Of a stretch of 41,239 nucleotides of DNA, positions 34,600-41,239 are shown piece by piece. Both the position numbers and the translations under genes were made by a program. How positions within the stretch are numbered: the first letter of the stretch is position 1; every line of letters begins with the position of its first letter. The notes beneath the pieces are model-generated. The model was not told the DNA's origin, made no database searches, and was given only the letters and a program-made list of their open reading frames with translations. The stretch comes from an uncultured Salinimicrobium sp. (GTDB lineage Bacteria; Bacteroidota; Bacteroidia; Flavobacteriales; Flavobacteriaceae): assembly GCA_946887025.1 (NCBI GenBank), contig CAMPJY010000005.1:1-41239 (forward strand), read 5' to 3'.

Positions 34600-35304
34600 A
34601 TGGAACCTATTGAAACGACTTCTGTCAAGCAGAGCAAACTTCCACTTTATATTTCTGTTGGCATCATTGCCCTGGTAGTGCTTTCATATTTTTTCATTCC
34701 CTCTGTGCAGGAATTTCTTGATAACGCCTGGGCTGCCCTTAGTTCAGGAGACGATAAGAAGACCGAGGCCTGGGTTTCTCAGTTCGGATTCTGGGGCCCT
34801 TTTTTCATCGTCCTGGCAATGATCGTTCAAATGTTCCTGATCGTTATTCCTACCCCCATCCTTATGGTGGTTGCCATAGTCGCCTATGGACCTGTTTGGG
34901 GGAGCCTCGTCCTTTTCATCGCCATATTCCTTGCTTCCTCCCTGGGATATTTCATTGGCAGGTATTTTGGTCCCGTAATTGTCGAAAAGCTGATCGGTAG
35001 AAAAACGGAGAAGAAGATTGGGGATTTTATAGAAGAATACGGTTTCTGGACGGTGATAGTAGTGCGGCTGAGTCCTTTCTTATCAAATGATGCCATCAGT
35101 TTTGTGGGAGGGATCCTTAAGATGGGATACTGGAAATTTATCGGGGCAACCATGTTAGGTATATCGCCACTTATCCTATTTGTAGCCTACCTGGGCGGGG
35201 ATTACGAGCGCCTGAAAACTGGATTGATCTGGACCTCTGTTATCTGTATAGTTTTGTTTTTAGCCTTTGTCTGGTGGGACAGTAAAAGGGAAAAGAAAAA
35301 ATGA
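34600..35304 (+). CDS. VTT/DedA (TVP38/TMEM64) family membrane protein
   Basis: A 234-residue inner-membrane protein with hydrophobic segments at about 17-37, 65-85, 88-110, 115-130, 180-205 and 208-226. The VTT domain is recognisable by FGFWGPFF, the IVIPTPILMVVAIVAYGP re-entrant segment, and the VVRLSPFLSNDAISFVGG region with its conserved Arg and Pro. Relatives (DedA, TMEM41/64) are linked to phospholipid scrambling or lipid-carrier recycling. It shares a transcript with the beta-propeller upstream and ends before a strong bidirectional terminator. Confidence 0.88.
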   Translation: MEPIETTSVKQSKLPLYISVGIIALVVLSYFFIPSVQEFLDNAWAALSSGDDKKTEAWVSQFGFWGPFFIVLAMIVQMFLIVIPTPILMVVAIVAYGPVWGSLVLFIAIFLASSLGYFIGRYFGPVIVEKLIGRKTEKKIGDFIEEYGFWTVIVVRLSPFLSNDAISFVGGILKMGYWKFIGATMLGISPLILFVAYLGGDYERLKTGLIWTSVICIVLFLAFVWWDSKREKKK

Positions 35305-35326
35305 TTTACCATATGCCTTAAAATAG

Positions 35327-35360
35327 AAAAAGCCGAAGGCATGGGCTCCTTCGGCTTTTT
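35327..35360. terminator. Bidirectional rho-independent terminator
   Basis: AAAAAGCCGAAGG (35327-35339) and CCTTCGGCTTTTT (35348-35360) form a 13-bp stem with an 8-nt loop. The A-run and T-run on the two sides serve the VTT gene on plus and the dipeptidase gene on minus. Confidence 0.92.
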
Positions 35361-35378
35361 ATCAACATGAATTTGTTT

Positions 35379-36668
35379 TTAACTCTTCTGCAGTTGCTTT
35401 GCTACCTGCTGTACTTCATCCAGTACCCTTAGCAGGTTTTCTCCCCACAGCAGGGCAATCTGGTCTTCGGTATAACCTCTTTTTACCAGCTCAAGGGTGA
35501 TATTGAAAGTTTCGGAAGCATCCTGCCAGCCTTCAATTCCGCCTCCTCCATCGAAGTCGGAGCTGATCCCCACGTGTTCTATCCCGATCTTCTCTACCAG
35601 GTAATCAATATGGTCCACGAAATCTTTTACATCGACGGGAGGCACGGTTTCCTTTAACTTCTCCACCTGCGGGGTCGATAATTCCTGCACCTGCTCATAT
35701 TTTTCCAGGTAAGCTTTTCTTTCCTCTTCCTCCATGGCACGAAGGTCATCCCATCCATCTACCAGGGTGAAATCCATTTTCTCTCCTACCTCACGGTAAA
35801 TTTCTTTGACAGCTTCATTATAAGCTTCGTGTTTTTCTTTATCCACATAAGAAGTAAAAGCTACCGTCTGTATCACACCTCCATTTTCCTTTAGCCATTG
35901 CAGCTGTTCGTCATCGAGGTTTCTGCTGTGATTACAAAGTCCTCTGGCAGAAGAATGGGAGGCAATTATAGGAGCTTTTGAAAGTTCGATCATCTGACGC
36001 ATGGATTCTTTGGAGGGGTGGGAGATATCGATCATCATGCCCAAACGGTTCATTTCTTTTATTACTTCCTTTCCCAGCTCGCTCAGCCCATTATGAAGCC
36101 AAACTCCGTCCTCTTCCCCTGTGTTGGAATCGCATAACTGACTGTGTCCATTATGGGAGAGGGACATATACCGGGCTCCGCGGTTGTAGAATTCTTCCAC
36201 CCTGCTGAGATCGGTTCCTATCGGATAGCCGTTTTCCACCCCTATCATGGCTACTTTTTTTCCTGAAGCTAGGATATCCCTTAGCTCCTGAGAAGTAGTC
36301 GCCAATTGTATCTGGTCCGGTGCAATTTCCTCTGTCAAGCGGTGAATGGCTTCAAACTTTGAAATGGCGTTCTCATAGGCTTTCTGATAACCTGCCTCAT
36401 TCAGTTCTTCCTGTCCTGTATAAACGATCAGCCAGGTGACATCAAGTCCCCCTTCCTCCATTTTAGGAAGGGTGATCTGGGTATCAAGGTCCTGGGTGTA
36501 GTTTTTTTCCTCAGTGAAATTTTCAACATTGATATCATTGTGGGTGTCAATGGTGATCACTTTTTCATGTATTTTTCTTGCCTTCTCCAGAAGGGCTTCA
36601 TCAGCAGTCTGGGCATTGGCAGAAATACCGACCAGAAGACAGAATATTAAGGGTCTTAAAATTTTCAT
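35379..36668 (-). CDS. Membrane (renal-type) dipeptidase, M19 family, secreted
   Basis: A zinc metallopeptidase that splits dipeptides, including some with a D-residue. The 429-residue protein has a signal peptide (about 1-20, ANAQ) with no lipobox at the cleavage site, so it should be periplasmic. Zinc ligands of the M19 barrel are visible: IDTHND (His43, Asp45), the bridging Glu in GVENGYPIG, His in ISHPS, and His in ASHSSARGL. GISSDFDGGG carries the substrate-binding Asp. It is monocistronic, with an A/T-rich leader typical of Bacteroidota. It is not obviously linked to the neighbouring ATP-grasp trio, although both concern small peptides. Confidence 0.93.
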   Translation of the reverse strand: MKILRPLIFCLLVGISANAQTADEALLEKARKIHEKVITIDTHNDINVENFTEEKNYTQDLDTQITLPKMEEGGLDVTWLIVYTGQEELNEAGYQKAYENAISKFEAIHRLTEEIAPDQIQLATTSQELRDILASGKKVAMIGVENGYPIGTDLSRVEEFYNRGARYMSLSHNGHSQLCDSNTGEEDGVWLHNGLSELGKEVIKEMNRLGMMIDISHPSKESMRQMIELSKAPIIASHSSARGLCNHSRNLDDEQLQWLKENGGVIQTVAFTSYVDKEKHEAYNEAVKEIYREVGEKMDFTLVDGWDDLRAMEEEERKAYLEKYEQVQELSTPQVEKLKETVPPVDVKDFVDHIDYLVEKIGIEHVGISSDFDGGGGIEGWQDASETFNITLELVKRGYTEDQIALLWGENLLRVLDEVQQVAKQLQKS

Positions 36669-36778
36669 GGGTTTTTTTTAAGTTTTAATTGAAGGGCTGA
36701 AAATAAGAATAATTTCGTTCTTTTAAGAAAAGGGGGAAATTTTTTCCTGAAAAGCTGACATGTTATAAGAGTTTCGTT

Positions 36779-36806
36779 GTAGAGACGCAATCCATTGCGT
36801 CTCTAC
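36779..36806. repeat. Perfect 28-bp palindrome
   Basis: GTAGAGACGCAAT (36779-36791) and ATTGCGTCTCTAC (36794-36806) are exact complements around CC. No T-run follows on either strand. The sequence belongs to a palindrome type I recall as dispersed in many bacterial genomes, so a mobile or REP-like repeat is more likely than a terminator. Confidence 0.8.
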
Positions 36807-36894
36807 CGCCACCCATTGAATAAGAAGCAGCTGTGAGATTAAAATTTAACTTATACATCGGTACCTAAAGAACCAAAACAATTGATTTTTCATC

Positions 36895-36902
36895 TACTTT
36901 TG
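36895..36902 (+). promoter_or_regulatory. TACTTTTG -7 element of the ATP-grasp operon
   Basis: An exact TAnnTTTG match 22 nt before the ATG at 36925. The short leader contains GGAGAG about 6 nt before the ATG, one of the few Shine-Dalgarno-like sequences in the window. No TTG is found at the normal -33 distance; one at 36882 is too close. Confidence 0.5.
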
Positions 36903-36924
36903 ATATCAAACGCCGGAGAGTTTA

Positions 36925-38376
36925 ATGAATAAATTTATAGTCGTAAATCACCCCGAGAACTGGAATATCTCTATTGAACATATTCGCATCATTTCTGCGC
37001 AGGAATATCTAACGGAACCCGATTTTTCCAAGCTTAAACAGGCGAGAATATTTAATCTGTGCAAGGATTATTCCTATCAGTCCAAAGGTTATTATGTTTC
37101 CCTGCTTGCTGAGGCCAGAGGGCATACCGCAATTCCCACAGTTAAGAACATCGTGGATCTTCGGGAGCCTAAGCTGGTGAAAATTGTTTCAGATGAATTT
37201 GATGACCTTATCCAGTCGAGCCTGAAGAACATCAAGTCGCAGGAATTCACCTTGAGTATTTATTTCGGTCAGAATGTGGCGCATAAATACAAGGAACTTA
37301 GTGCCATGTTCCATCGGCATTTCCAGATCCCGTTTCTGCGGGTGAAATTCAATTATACCACCCGCTGGAACATCAAGAACATCAAGGCAATTTCAGAAGC
37401 CGAGATCCCTGAGGAGCACAAGGAAAGCATGCTCTATTTTGCGGAGCAGTATTTCTCCAAAAAAAGATATGATACCCCCAGGCCCACTGAATATGACTAC
37501 GACCTGGCAATTCTCGTGCAGGAGAATGACCCTGCACCTCCGAGTAATTCCAAGGCCATCAAACGTTTTGTGGAGCTCGCAGAAAAGATGAACTTTTATG
37601 TGGAAGTCATTTCCCCAAAGGAGCTTTCCAGGCTTTCTGCCTTCGATGCCCTTTTAATAAGACAGAGCACAGAAGTCAATAATGAGGCTTATGCCTTTTC
37701 CAGAAAAGCACAGCAGGAGGATATAGCCATAGTGGATTACCCTGACGCAATCCTGAAGTGCTGTAACAAGGTCTTTATGGCGGAGGCGCTCGAAAATGCC
37801 AATATTCCTACCCCGAAGACTATTGTCGTTCATAAGGGAAACAAGAGGGACGTCCTGAAGATCACCGGGCTTCCGGTGGTACTTAAATCTCCTGATTCCA
37901 CTTTTTCTTTTGGGGTCAAAAAAGCCGCAACGGAAGAAGAGTATAAGGAGCTGGTAAATAAAATGCTTCAGAAATCCGAACTGGTGATCGCCCAGGAATA
38001 CATGCCTTCAGATTACGACTGGAGGATCGGGATTCTGGATGATAAACCCATCTTTGCCTGTCGCTATTATATGGCTAAAGGGCATTGGCAGATCTACAAC
38101 TGGGCGGCTGAAAACAAGGACGATCAGGACGGCAACGCGGATTGCCTGCCCATTGAAAAGGTTCCAAAGAAAATCCTGGAAGTGGCCTTAAAATCAGCTA
38201 AACTTATGGGAAAAGGTCTCTATGGCATTGATGTAAAAGAGGTGGATGGGAAGGCCCTGGTGATCGAAATAAACGACAATCCTAACATTGATTTTGGGGT
38301 AGAGGATTCCTATTATGGGGATGCGGTATATGTGCAGATTCTGGAGGCTTTGAAGAACCGTATAGAAAAGAAGTAA
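36925..38376 (+). CDS. RimK-like ATP-grasp ligase with RLAN N-terminal domain
   Basis: A 483-residue cytoplasmic ligase that should join a carboxylate to an amine through an acyl-phosphate, using ATP. Residues about 1-200 match the RimK-like ATP-grasp N-terminal (RLAN) type. The ATP-grasp fold (about 275-480) has Lys321 in VVLKSPDSTFSFG as nucleotide ligand, and Asp436 (YGIDV), Glu448 and Asn450 (IEINDNP) as the metal site. It leads a three-gene operon, 3 nt before a GCS2-type ligase, with an amidohydrolase after that. Substrates are unknown; glutamate or a small amino acid is suggested by the partners. It is not ribosomal-S6 RimK, given the length and extra domain. Confidence 0.88.
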   Translation: MNKFIVVNHPENWNISIEHIRIISAQEYLTEPDFSKLKQARIFNLCKDYSYQSKGYYVSLLAEARGHTAIPTVKNIVDLREPKLVKIVSDEFDDLIQSSLKNIKSQEFTLSIYFGQNVAHKYKELSAMFHRHFQIPFLRVKFNYTTRWNIKNIKAISEAEIPEEHKESMLYFAEQYFSKKRYDTPRPTEYDYDLAILVQENDPAPPSNSKAIKRFVELAEKMNFYVEVISPKELSRLSAFDALLIRQSTEVNNEAYAFSRKAQQEDIAIVDYPDAILKCCNKVFMAEALENANIPTPKTIVVHKGNKRDVLKITGLPVVLKSPDSTFSFGVKKAATEEEYKELVNKMLQKSELVIAQEYMPSDYDWRIGILDDKPIFACRYYMAKGHWQIYNWAAENKDDQDGNADCLPIEKVPKKILEVALKSAKLMGKGLYGIDVKEVDGKALVIEINDNPNIDFGVEDSYYGDAVYVQILEALKNRIEKK

Positions 38377-38379
38377 AAT

Positions 38380-39600
38380 ATGAGTTATCATTTGTTTGAA
38401 GTAATAGGGATCGAACTGGAATATATGGTGGTCCGTTCATCAGACCTAAGGGTAAATCCCATAGTAGATAAATTATTGACCAAAAAGAACGGCAGTCTTA
38501 CTTCCGATGTGGAGAATGGAAAGATTGAATGGAGCAATGAGCTGGTGGCCCACGTGGTGGAGCTGAAAACCAACGGACCTACTTCCGATGTTGAAAACCT
38601 GGATTCACTTTTTGCTGAAAATATCAGGGAGATCAATGGACTATTGCAGGAATACGATTCAGAATTACTGCCAACAGCCTCTCATCCATTAATGGATCCT
38701 AAAACTGAAATGAAACTCTGGGAGCATCATTATAACCGGATTTATGCACTATATAACAAGATCTTCGACTGTCACGGGCACGGGTGGAGCAATGTACAGA
38801 GCATGCATATCAACCTGCCCTTCAGCAATGATGAGGAATTTGAAAGACTGCATGCTGCCATAAGGCTGTTGTTGCCTATTATTCCCGGGCTTTGCGCCAG
38901 CTCCCCAATTTTCGAAGGAAAAGCCACCGGATTCAAGGACAGCAGGATGCAGGTTTATAAGGACAATCAAAAGGAAATCCCCGAGATGACAGGGAAGGTG
39001 ATCCCGGAGAGGGTTTTTTCCAGGAAGGAGTATACTTCCCAAATATTCGAACCTATCAACTCTGCCATCAGGCCTTATGATACAGAGAACATCCTCGATC
39101 AGCATTTCCTGAATTCACGGGGAGCTATCGCTAGATTTGACAGGGGTGCGATAGAGATCAGGGTTATCGATATTCAGGAATGCCCCAAAGCTGATATTGC
39201 GATAGCAGTACTGATAATTGAAAGTCTGAAATTACTGGTGAGTGAGGAACTTATCTCATTGAAGGATCAAAAGATCTGGCATGAGGATGCCCTCTTTTCG
39301 ATTCTGGATGAAGTGAATCGGGATGCGGAGGATACAAAAGTTGTCAATCCAACCTATCTGGATGCCTTCGATCTTGCAAAGGAGGCAAGGGTAAAGGATA
39401 TCTGGAAGAAGTTGTTCTCCAAAGTGAAGAGCCGGATGTCCAAGGCTCATTGTGAAAGTATTGAATTCATACTGAAGAATGGAAGCCTTTCTACCAGGAT
39501 ACTGGAAGCTGTGGACAATGATTATTCGGAAGCAAATATAAATTCTGTATACAGAAGATTGGGTAGCTGCCTTGCAAGGAACGAATTCTTTGTGCCTTGA
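38380..39600 (+). CDS. GCS2-type carboxylate-amine ligase (glutamate-cysteine ligase-like)
   Basis: A 406-residue member of the glutamine-synthetase-like amidoligase fold, family GCS2. The opening GIELEYMVV carries the metal-binding Glu residues. WSNELVAHVVELKTNGP, SMHINLPF and RFDRGAIEIRVID are the other family segments around the active site. Relatives join the gamma- or alpha-carboxylate of glutamate to an amine. Glutathione synthesis is unlikely here because no classical glutathione synthetase accompanies it. It starts 3 nt after the ATP-grasp gene and overlaps the next gene by 4 nt, so the three proteins are produced together. Confidence 0.88.
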   Translation: MSYHLFEVIGIELEYMVVRSSDLRVNPIVDKLLTKKNGSLTSDVENGKIEWSNELVAHVVELKTNGPTSDVENLDSLFAENIREINGLLQEYDSELLPTASHPLMDPKTEMKLWEHHYNRIYALYNKIFDCHGHGWSNVQSMHINLPFSNDEEFERLHAAIRLLLPIIPGLCASSPIFEGKATGFKDSRMQVYKDNQKEIPEMTGKVIPERVFSRKEYTSQIFEPINSAIRPYDTENILDQHFLNSRGAIARFDRGAIEIRVIDIQECPKADIAIAVLIIESLKLLVSEELISLKDQKIWHEDALFSILDEVNRDAEDTKVVNPTYLDAFDLAKEARVKDIWKKLFSKVKSRMSKAHCESIEFILKNGSLSTRILEAVDNDYSEANINSVYRRLGSCLARNEFFVP

Positions 39601-40280
39601 AACTGATCCTGACCTGTGAGCACGGAGGAAATAAAGTCCCTCCGCAGTACAAAGATTGTTTTCATGATGCCGAGGCGGCCTTGGATTCCCATAGAGGATA
39701 TGATCCCGGAGCCTTAAACCTGTTTCAGGATTTGGAAGTCCTCGCAGACTACGGAACCTACTGTGAGACCACACGATTGCTGGTCGAATTGAACAGGTCC
39801 CTGCATCACCCACAGCTTTTCTCCAGGTTTACCAAAGCTCTCTCAGCTTCCGGGAAAAAAGAACTTCTTGAGCTGCATTATTTCCCCTACAGAATTAAGG
39901 TGGAATCAAAAATCAGCGAGTCTATTGAGAAAGGGGAGGAGATATTACATATCTCCGTCCACAGTTTTACGCCTGTGCTGGATGGGGAGGTGAGGAAGAC
40001 GGATATAGGCCTCCTTTTTGATCCCTCACGCAGCGGGGAAAAGGAATTCTGTAAGCAGTTCAGACAACGACTGAAGGTCCTTAAACCTGATCTGGTAACG
40101 CGGTTTAATTATCCCTATCTTGGAATAGCCGATGGTTTCCCAACTTACCTGAGGAAAAAATTTGCCAAAGGATATAATGGAATCGAGCTGGAGGTTAACC
40201 AGAAGTTTGTGGATGACAGAAACCGGATGCAGGAAGAAATAAAAAAGGTGCTTTCACTGGCCTTAAAGGAAGTCCTGTAG
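39597..40280 (+). CDS. N-formylglutamate amidohydrolase-like protein
   Basis: A 227-residue cytoplasmic amidohydrolase of the FGase (HutG-like) family. The metal- and substrate-binding motifs sit at the very N-terminus: LTCEHGGNKVP (Glu8, His9) and DSHRGYDPGA (Asp30, His32, Arg33, Asp36), then ISVHSFTP. Because the first motif begins at residue 5, translation must start at the TTG at 39597. That codon overlaps the preceding stop as TTGA, a coupled start. No other histidine-degradation gene is nearby, so formylglutamate is unlikely to be the real substrate. In this operon it may cut an amide made by the two ligases. It is convergent with the alcohol dehydrogenase after 11 nt. Confidence 0.87.
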   Translation: MKLILTCEHGGNKVPPQYKDCFHDAEAALDSHRGYDPGALNLFQDLEVLADYGTYCETTRLLVELNRSLHHPQLFSRFTKALSASGKKELLELHYFPYRIKVESKISESIEKGEEILHISVHSFTPVLDGEVRKTDIGLLFDPSRSGEKEFCKQFRQRLKVLKPDLVTRFNYPYLGIADGFPTYLRKKFAKGYNGIELEVNQKFVDDRNRMQEEIKKVLSLALKEVL

Positions 40281-40291
40281 GAAGACCTTAT

Positions 40292-41239
40292 TTAAAATTC
40301 CTCGCTTTTCAGCGATTTCATATCAATTACAAATCTGTACCTCACATCTGATTTTAAAGTCCGCTCATAAGCTTCATTAATATCTGAAATGGATATCATT
40401 TCCACGTCAGAAACAATTCCATGTTCCGCACAGTAGTCCAGCATTTCCTGGGTCTCCTTAATTCCTCCTACCAGGGATCCTGCGAGGCTACGGCGGCGGG
40501 AAATGAGTTTGGAGGCCTGTACCTCCAGAGCCTTGGGAGGGATTCCCAGAAGCACCATTACCCCATTCGTTTTGAGCAGCGCCAGATATTCATTATAGTC
40601 GTGAACTGCAGAAACCGTATCAATTATCAGGTCAAAGGAGCTGCTGATGCTTTTCATTACCTCTTCGTCGGTGGTAAGGGCAAAATGAGCGGCTCCGAGT
40701 TCTGACGCATCTTTTTCCTTTTCAGGAGAACGGCTTAACATGGTTACTTCAGCACCCATTGAGGATGCCAGTTTCACAGCCATATGACCTAAACCTCCAA
40801 GGCCCACGACCCCAACTTTGTCTCCTTTTTTGACATTCCAGTAACGCAAAGGTGAATAGGTCGTAATTCCGGCACATAACAAAGGAGCCACAGCATTTAA
40901 GGGAAGTTTCTCAGAAATGCTCAATACAAAATCTTCTGTTACGACAATATGGGTAGAATATCCTCCATAAGTAATCACGTTCCTATCGAAACGTGATGGG
41001 GAATTGTAGGTAGCTACAGGTCCATAAAGACAGTATTGCTCCTGATGCTCCCTGCAGTTTTCACAGGTACCACAGGAATCGACAAAGCAGCCGACTCCCA
41101 CAGTGTCTCCCTCCTTATATTTGGTTACTTCGTTTCCAGTACGGGTCACCTTTCCCACTATTTCGTGCCCCGGAATAACCGGATATCTGGTGCCTCCCCA
41201 TTCATTCCTGGCGGTGTGAATGTCGGAATGGCAAACCCC
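40292..41239 (-). CDS. Zinc-dependent alcohol dehydrogenase (YahK/CAD-like), 5' end missing
   Basis: A medium-chain NAD(P)-dependent alcohol dehydrogenase. The frame is open to the right edge; upstream of the GTG at 41158 it still reads GVCHSDIHTAR and PVIPGHEIVG, the catalytic-zinc region, so that GTG is internal. The structural zinc site is CGTCENCREHQEQYC. The cofactor domain has GLGGLGHMAVKLA, and the C-terminus RYRFVIDM is typical of the YahK/cinnamyl-alcohol type. It reduces aldehydes in the cytoplasm; the substrate is not readable. Only the first 40 or so residues are missing. Confidence 0.93.
   Translation of the reverse strand, partial: GVCHSDIHTARNEWGGTRYPVIPGHEIVGKVTRTGNEVTKYKEGDTVGVGCFVDSCGTCENCREHQEQYCLYGPVATYNSPSRFDRNVITYGGYSTHIVVTEDFVLSISEKLPLNAVAPLLCAGITTYSPLRYWNVKKGDKVGVVGLGGLGHMAVKLASSMGAEVTMLSRSPEKEKDASELGAAHFALTTDEEVMKSISSSFDLIIDTVSAVHDYNEYLALLKTNGVMVLLGIPPKALEVQASKLISRRRSLAGSLVGGIKETQEMLDYCAEHGIVSDVEMISISDINEAYERTLKSDVRYRFVIDMKSLKSEEF

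Noticed and set aside
36925..39600. Glutathione biosynthesis operon
   Set aside because: The ATP-grasp protein is of RLAN-RimK type, not a classical glutathione synthetase, and the third gene is an amidohydrolase.
41156..41158. GTG as the start of the alcohol dehydrogenase
   Set aside because: The frame continues upstream to the window edge with the conserved GHE and CHSD motifs, so the codon is internal.

Overview
The window looks like chromosomal DNA from a member of the Bacteroidota, most likely Flavobacteriaceae. The evidence is a SusC/SusD pair, many lipoprotein and short type I signal peptides, a LytTR regulator paired with a LytS-type histidine kinase, -7 elements of the form TAnnTTTG, few Shine-Dalgarno sequences, and a mid-range GC content. 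I cannot name the species from sequence alone. I see no rRNA, tRNA, CRISPR array, insertion sequence or prophage.

Left flank (1-6171): the 3' part of a short-chain dehydrogenase, a DJ-1/PfpI protein, a YccS/FUSC-type membrane protein, a 35-residue protein gene (3806-3913, minus), and a cysE-cysM cysteine pair. After cysM there is a 384-bp gene-free stretch built almost entirely of inverted repeats. A LytTR response regulator and its sensor kinase (6172-7949, minus) point away from the main locus.

Core (8081-29172): about 21 kb of plus-strand genes form a polysaccharide utilisation locus (PUL) whose enzymes match the bonds of eukaryotic N-glycans. Two GH92 alpha-mannosidases trim mannose, a GH20 hexosaminidase removes terminal GlcNAc, and a GH29 enzyme removes fucose. 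A PNGase F-like amidase cuts the glycan from asparagine, and a glycosylasparaginase cuts GlcNAc-Asn. A sodium symporter and a cytoplasmic GH130 phosphorylase probably import and phosphorolyse Man-beta-1,4-GlcNAc. A SusC/SusD pair at the 3' end probably takes up glycans or glycopeptides. Two further exported proteins, a family-9-like carbohydrate-binding protein and a TIM-barrel lipoprotein with a Cys motif, overlap each other within the operon and have no assigned reaction. No sialidase or beta-galactosidase is present, which fits high-mannose, paucimannose or fucosylated, GlcNAc-terminated glycans better than mammalian complex glycans. No GH18 or GH85 endoglycosidase is visible. That gap makes the unassigned TIM-barrel protein the best candidate for something new.

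Right flank (29173-41239): a DEAD/DEAH helicase, penicillin-binding protein 1A, a SdiA-regulated-type beta-propeller with a VTT/DedA membrane protein, a secreted M19 dipeptidase, and a tightly coupled trio. The trio is a RimK-like ATP-grasp ligase, a GCS2-type carboxylate-amine ligase and an N-formylglutamate amidohydrolase-like protein. It reads as an uncharacterised peptide or amide biosynthesis and processing system and is the second main candidate for an undescribed system. The window ends inside a zinc alcohol dehydrogenase.

Several intergenic gaps share short modules (AGTCCGAAG/GACCGAAG with CGCAGAT units), and one carries a perfect 28-bp palindrome. These suggest genome-wide dispersed repeats.
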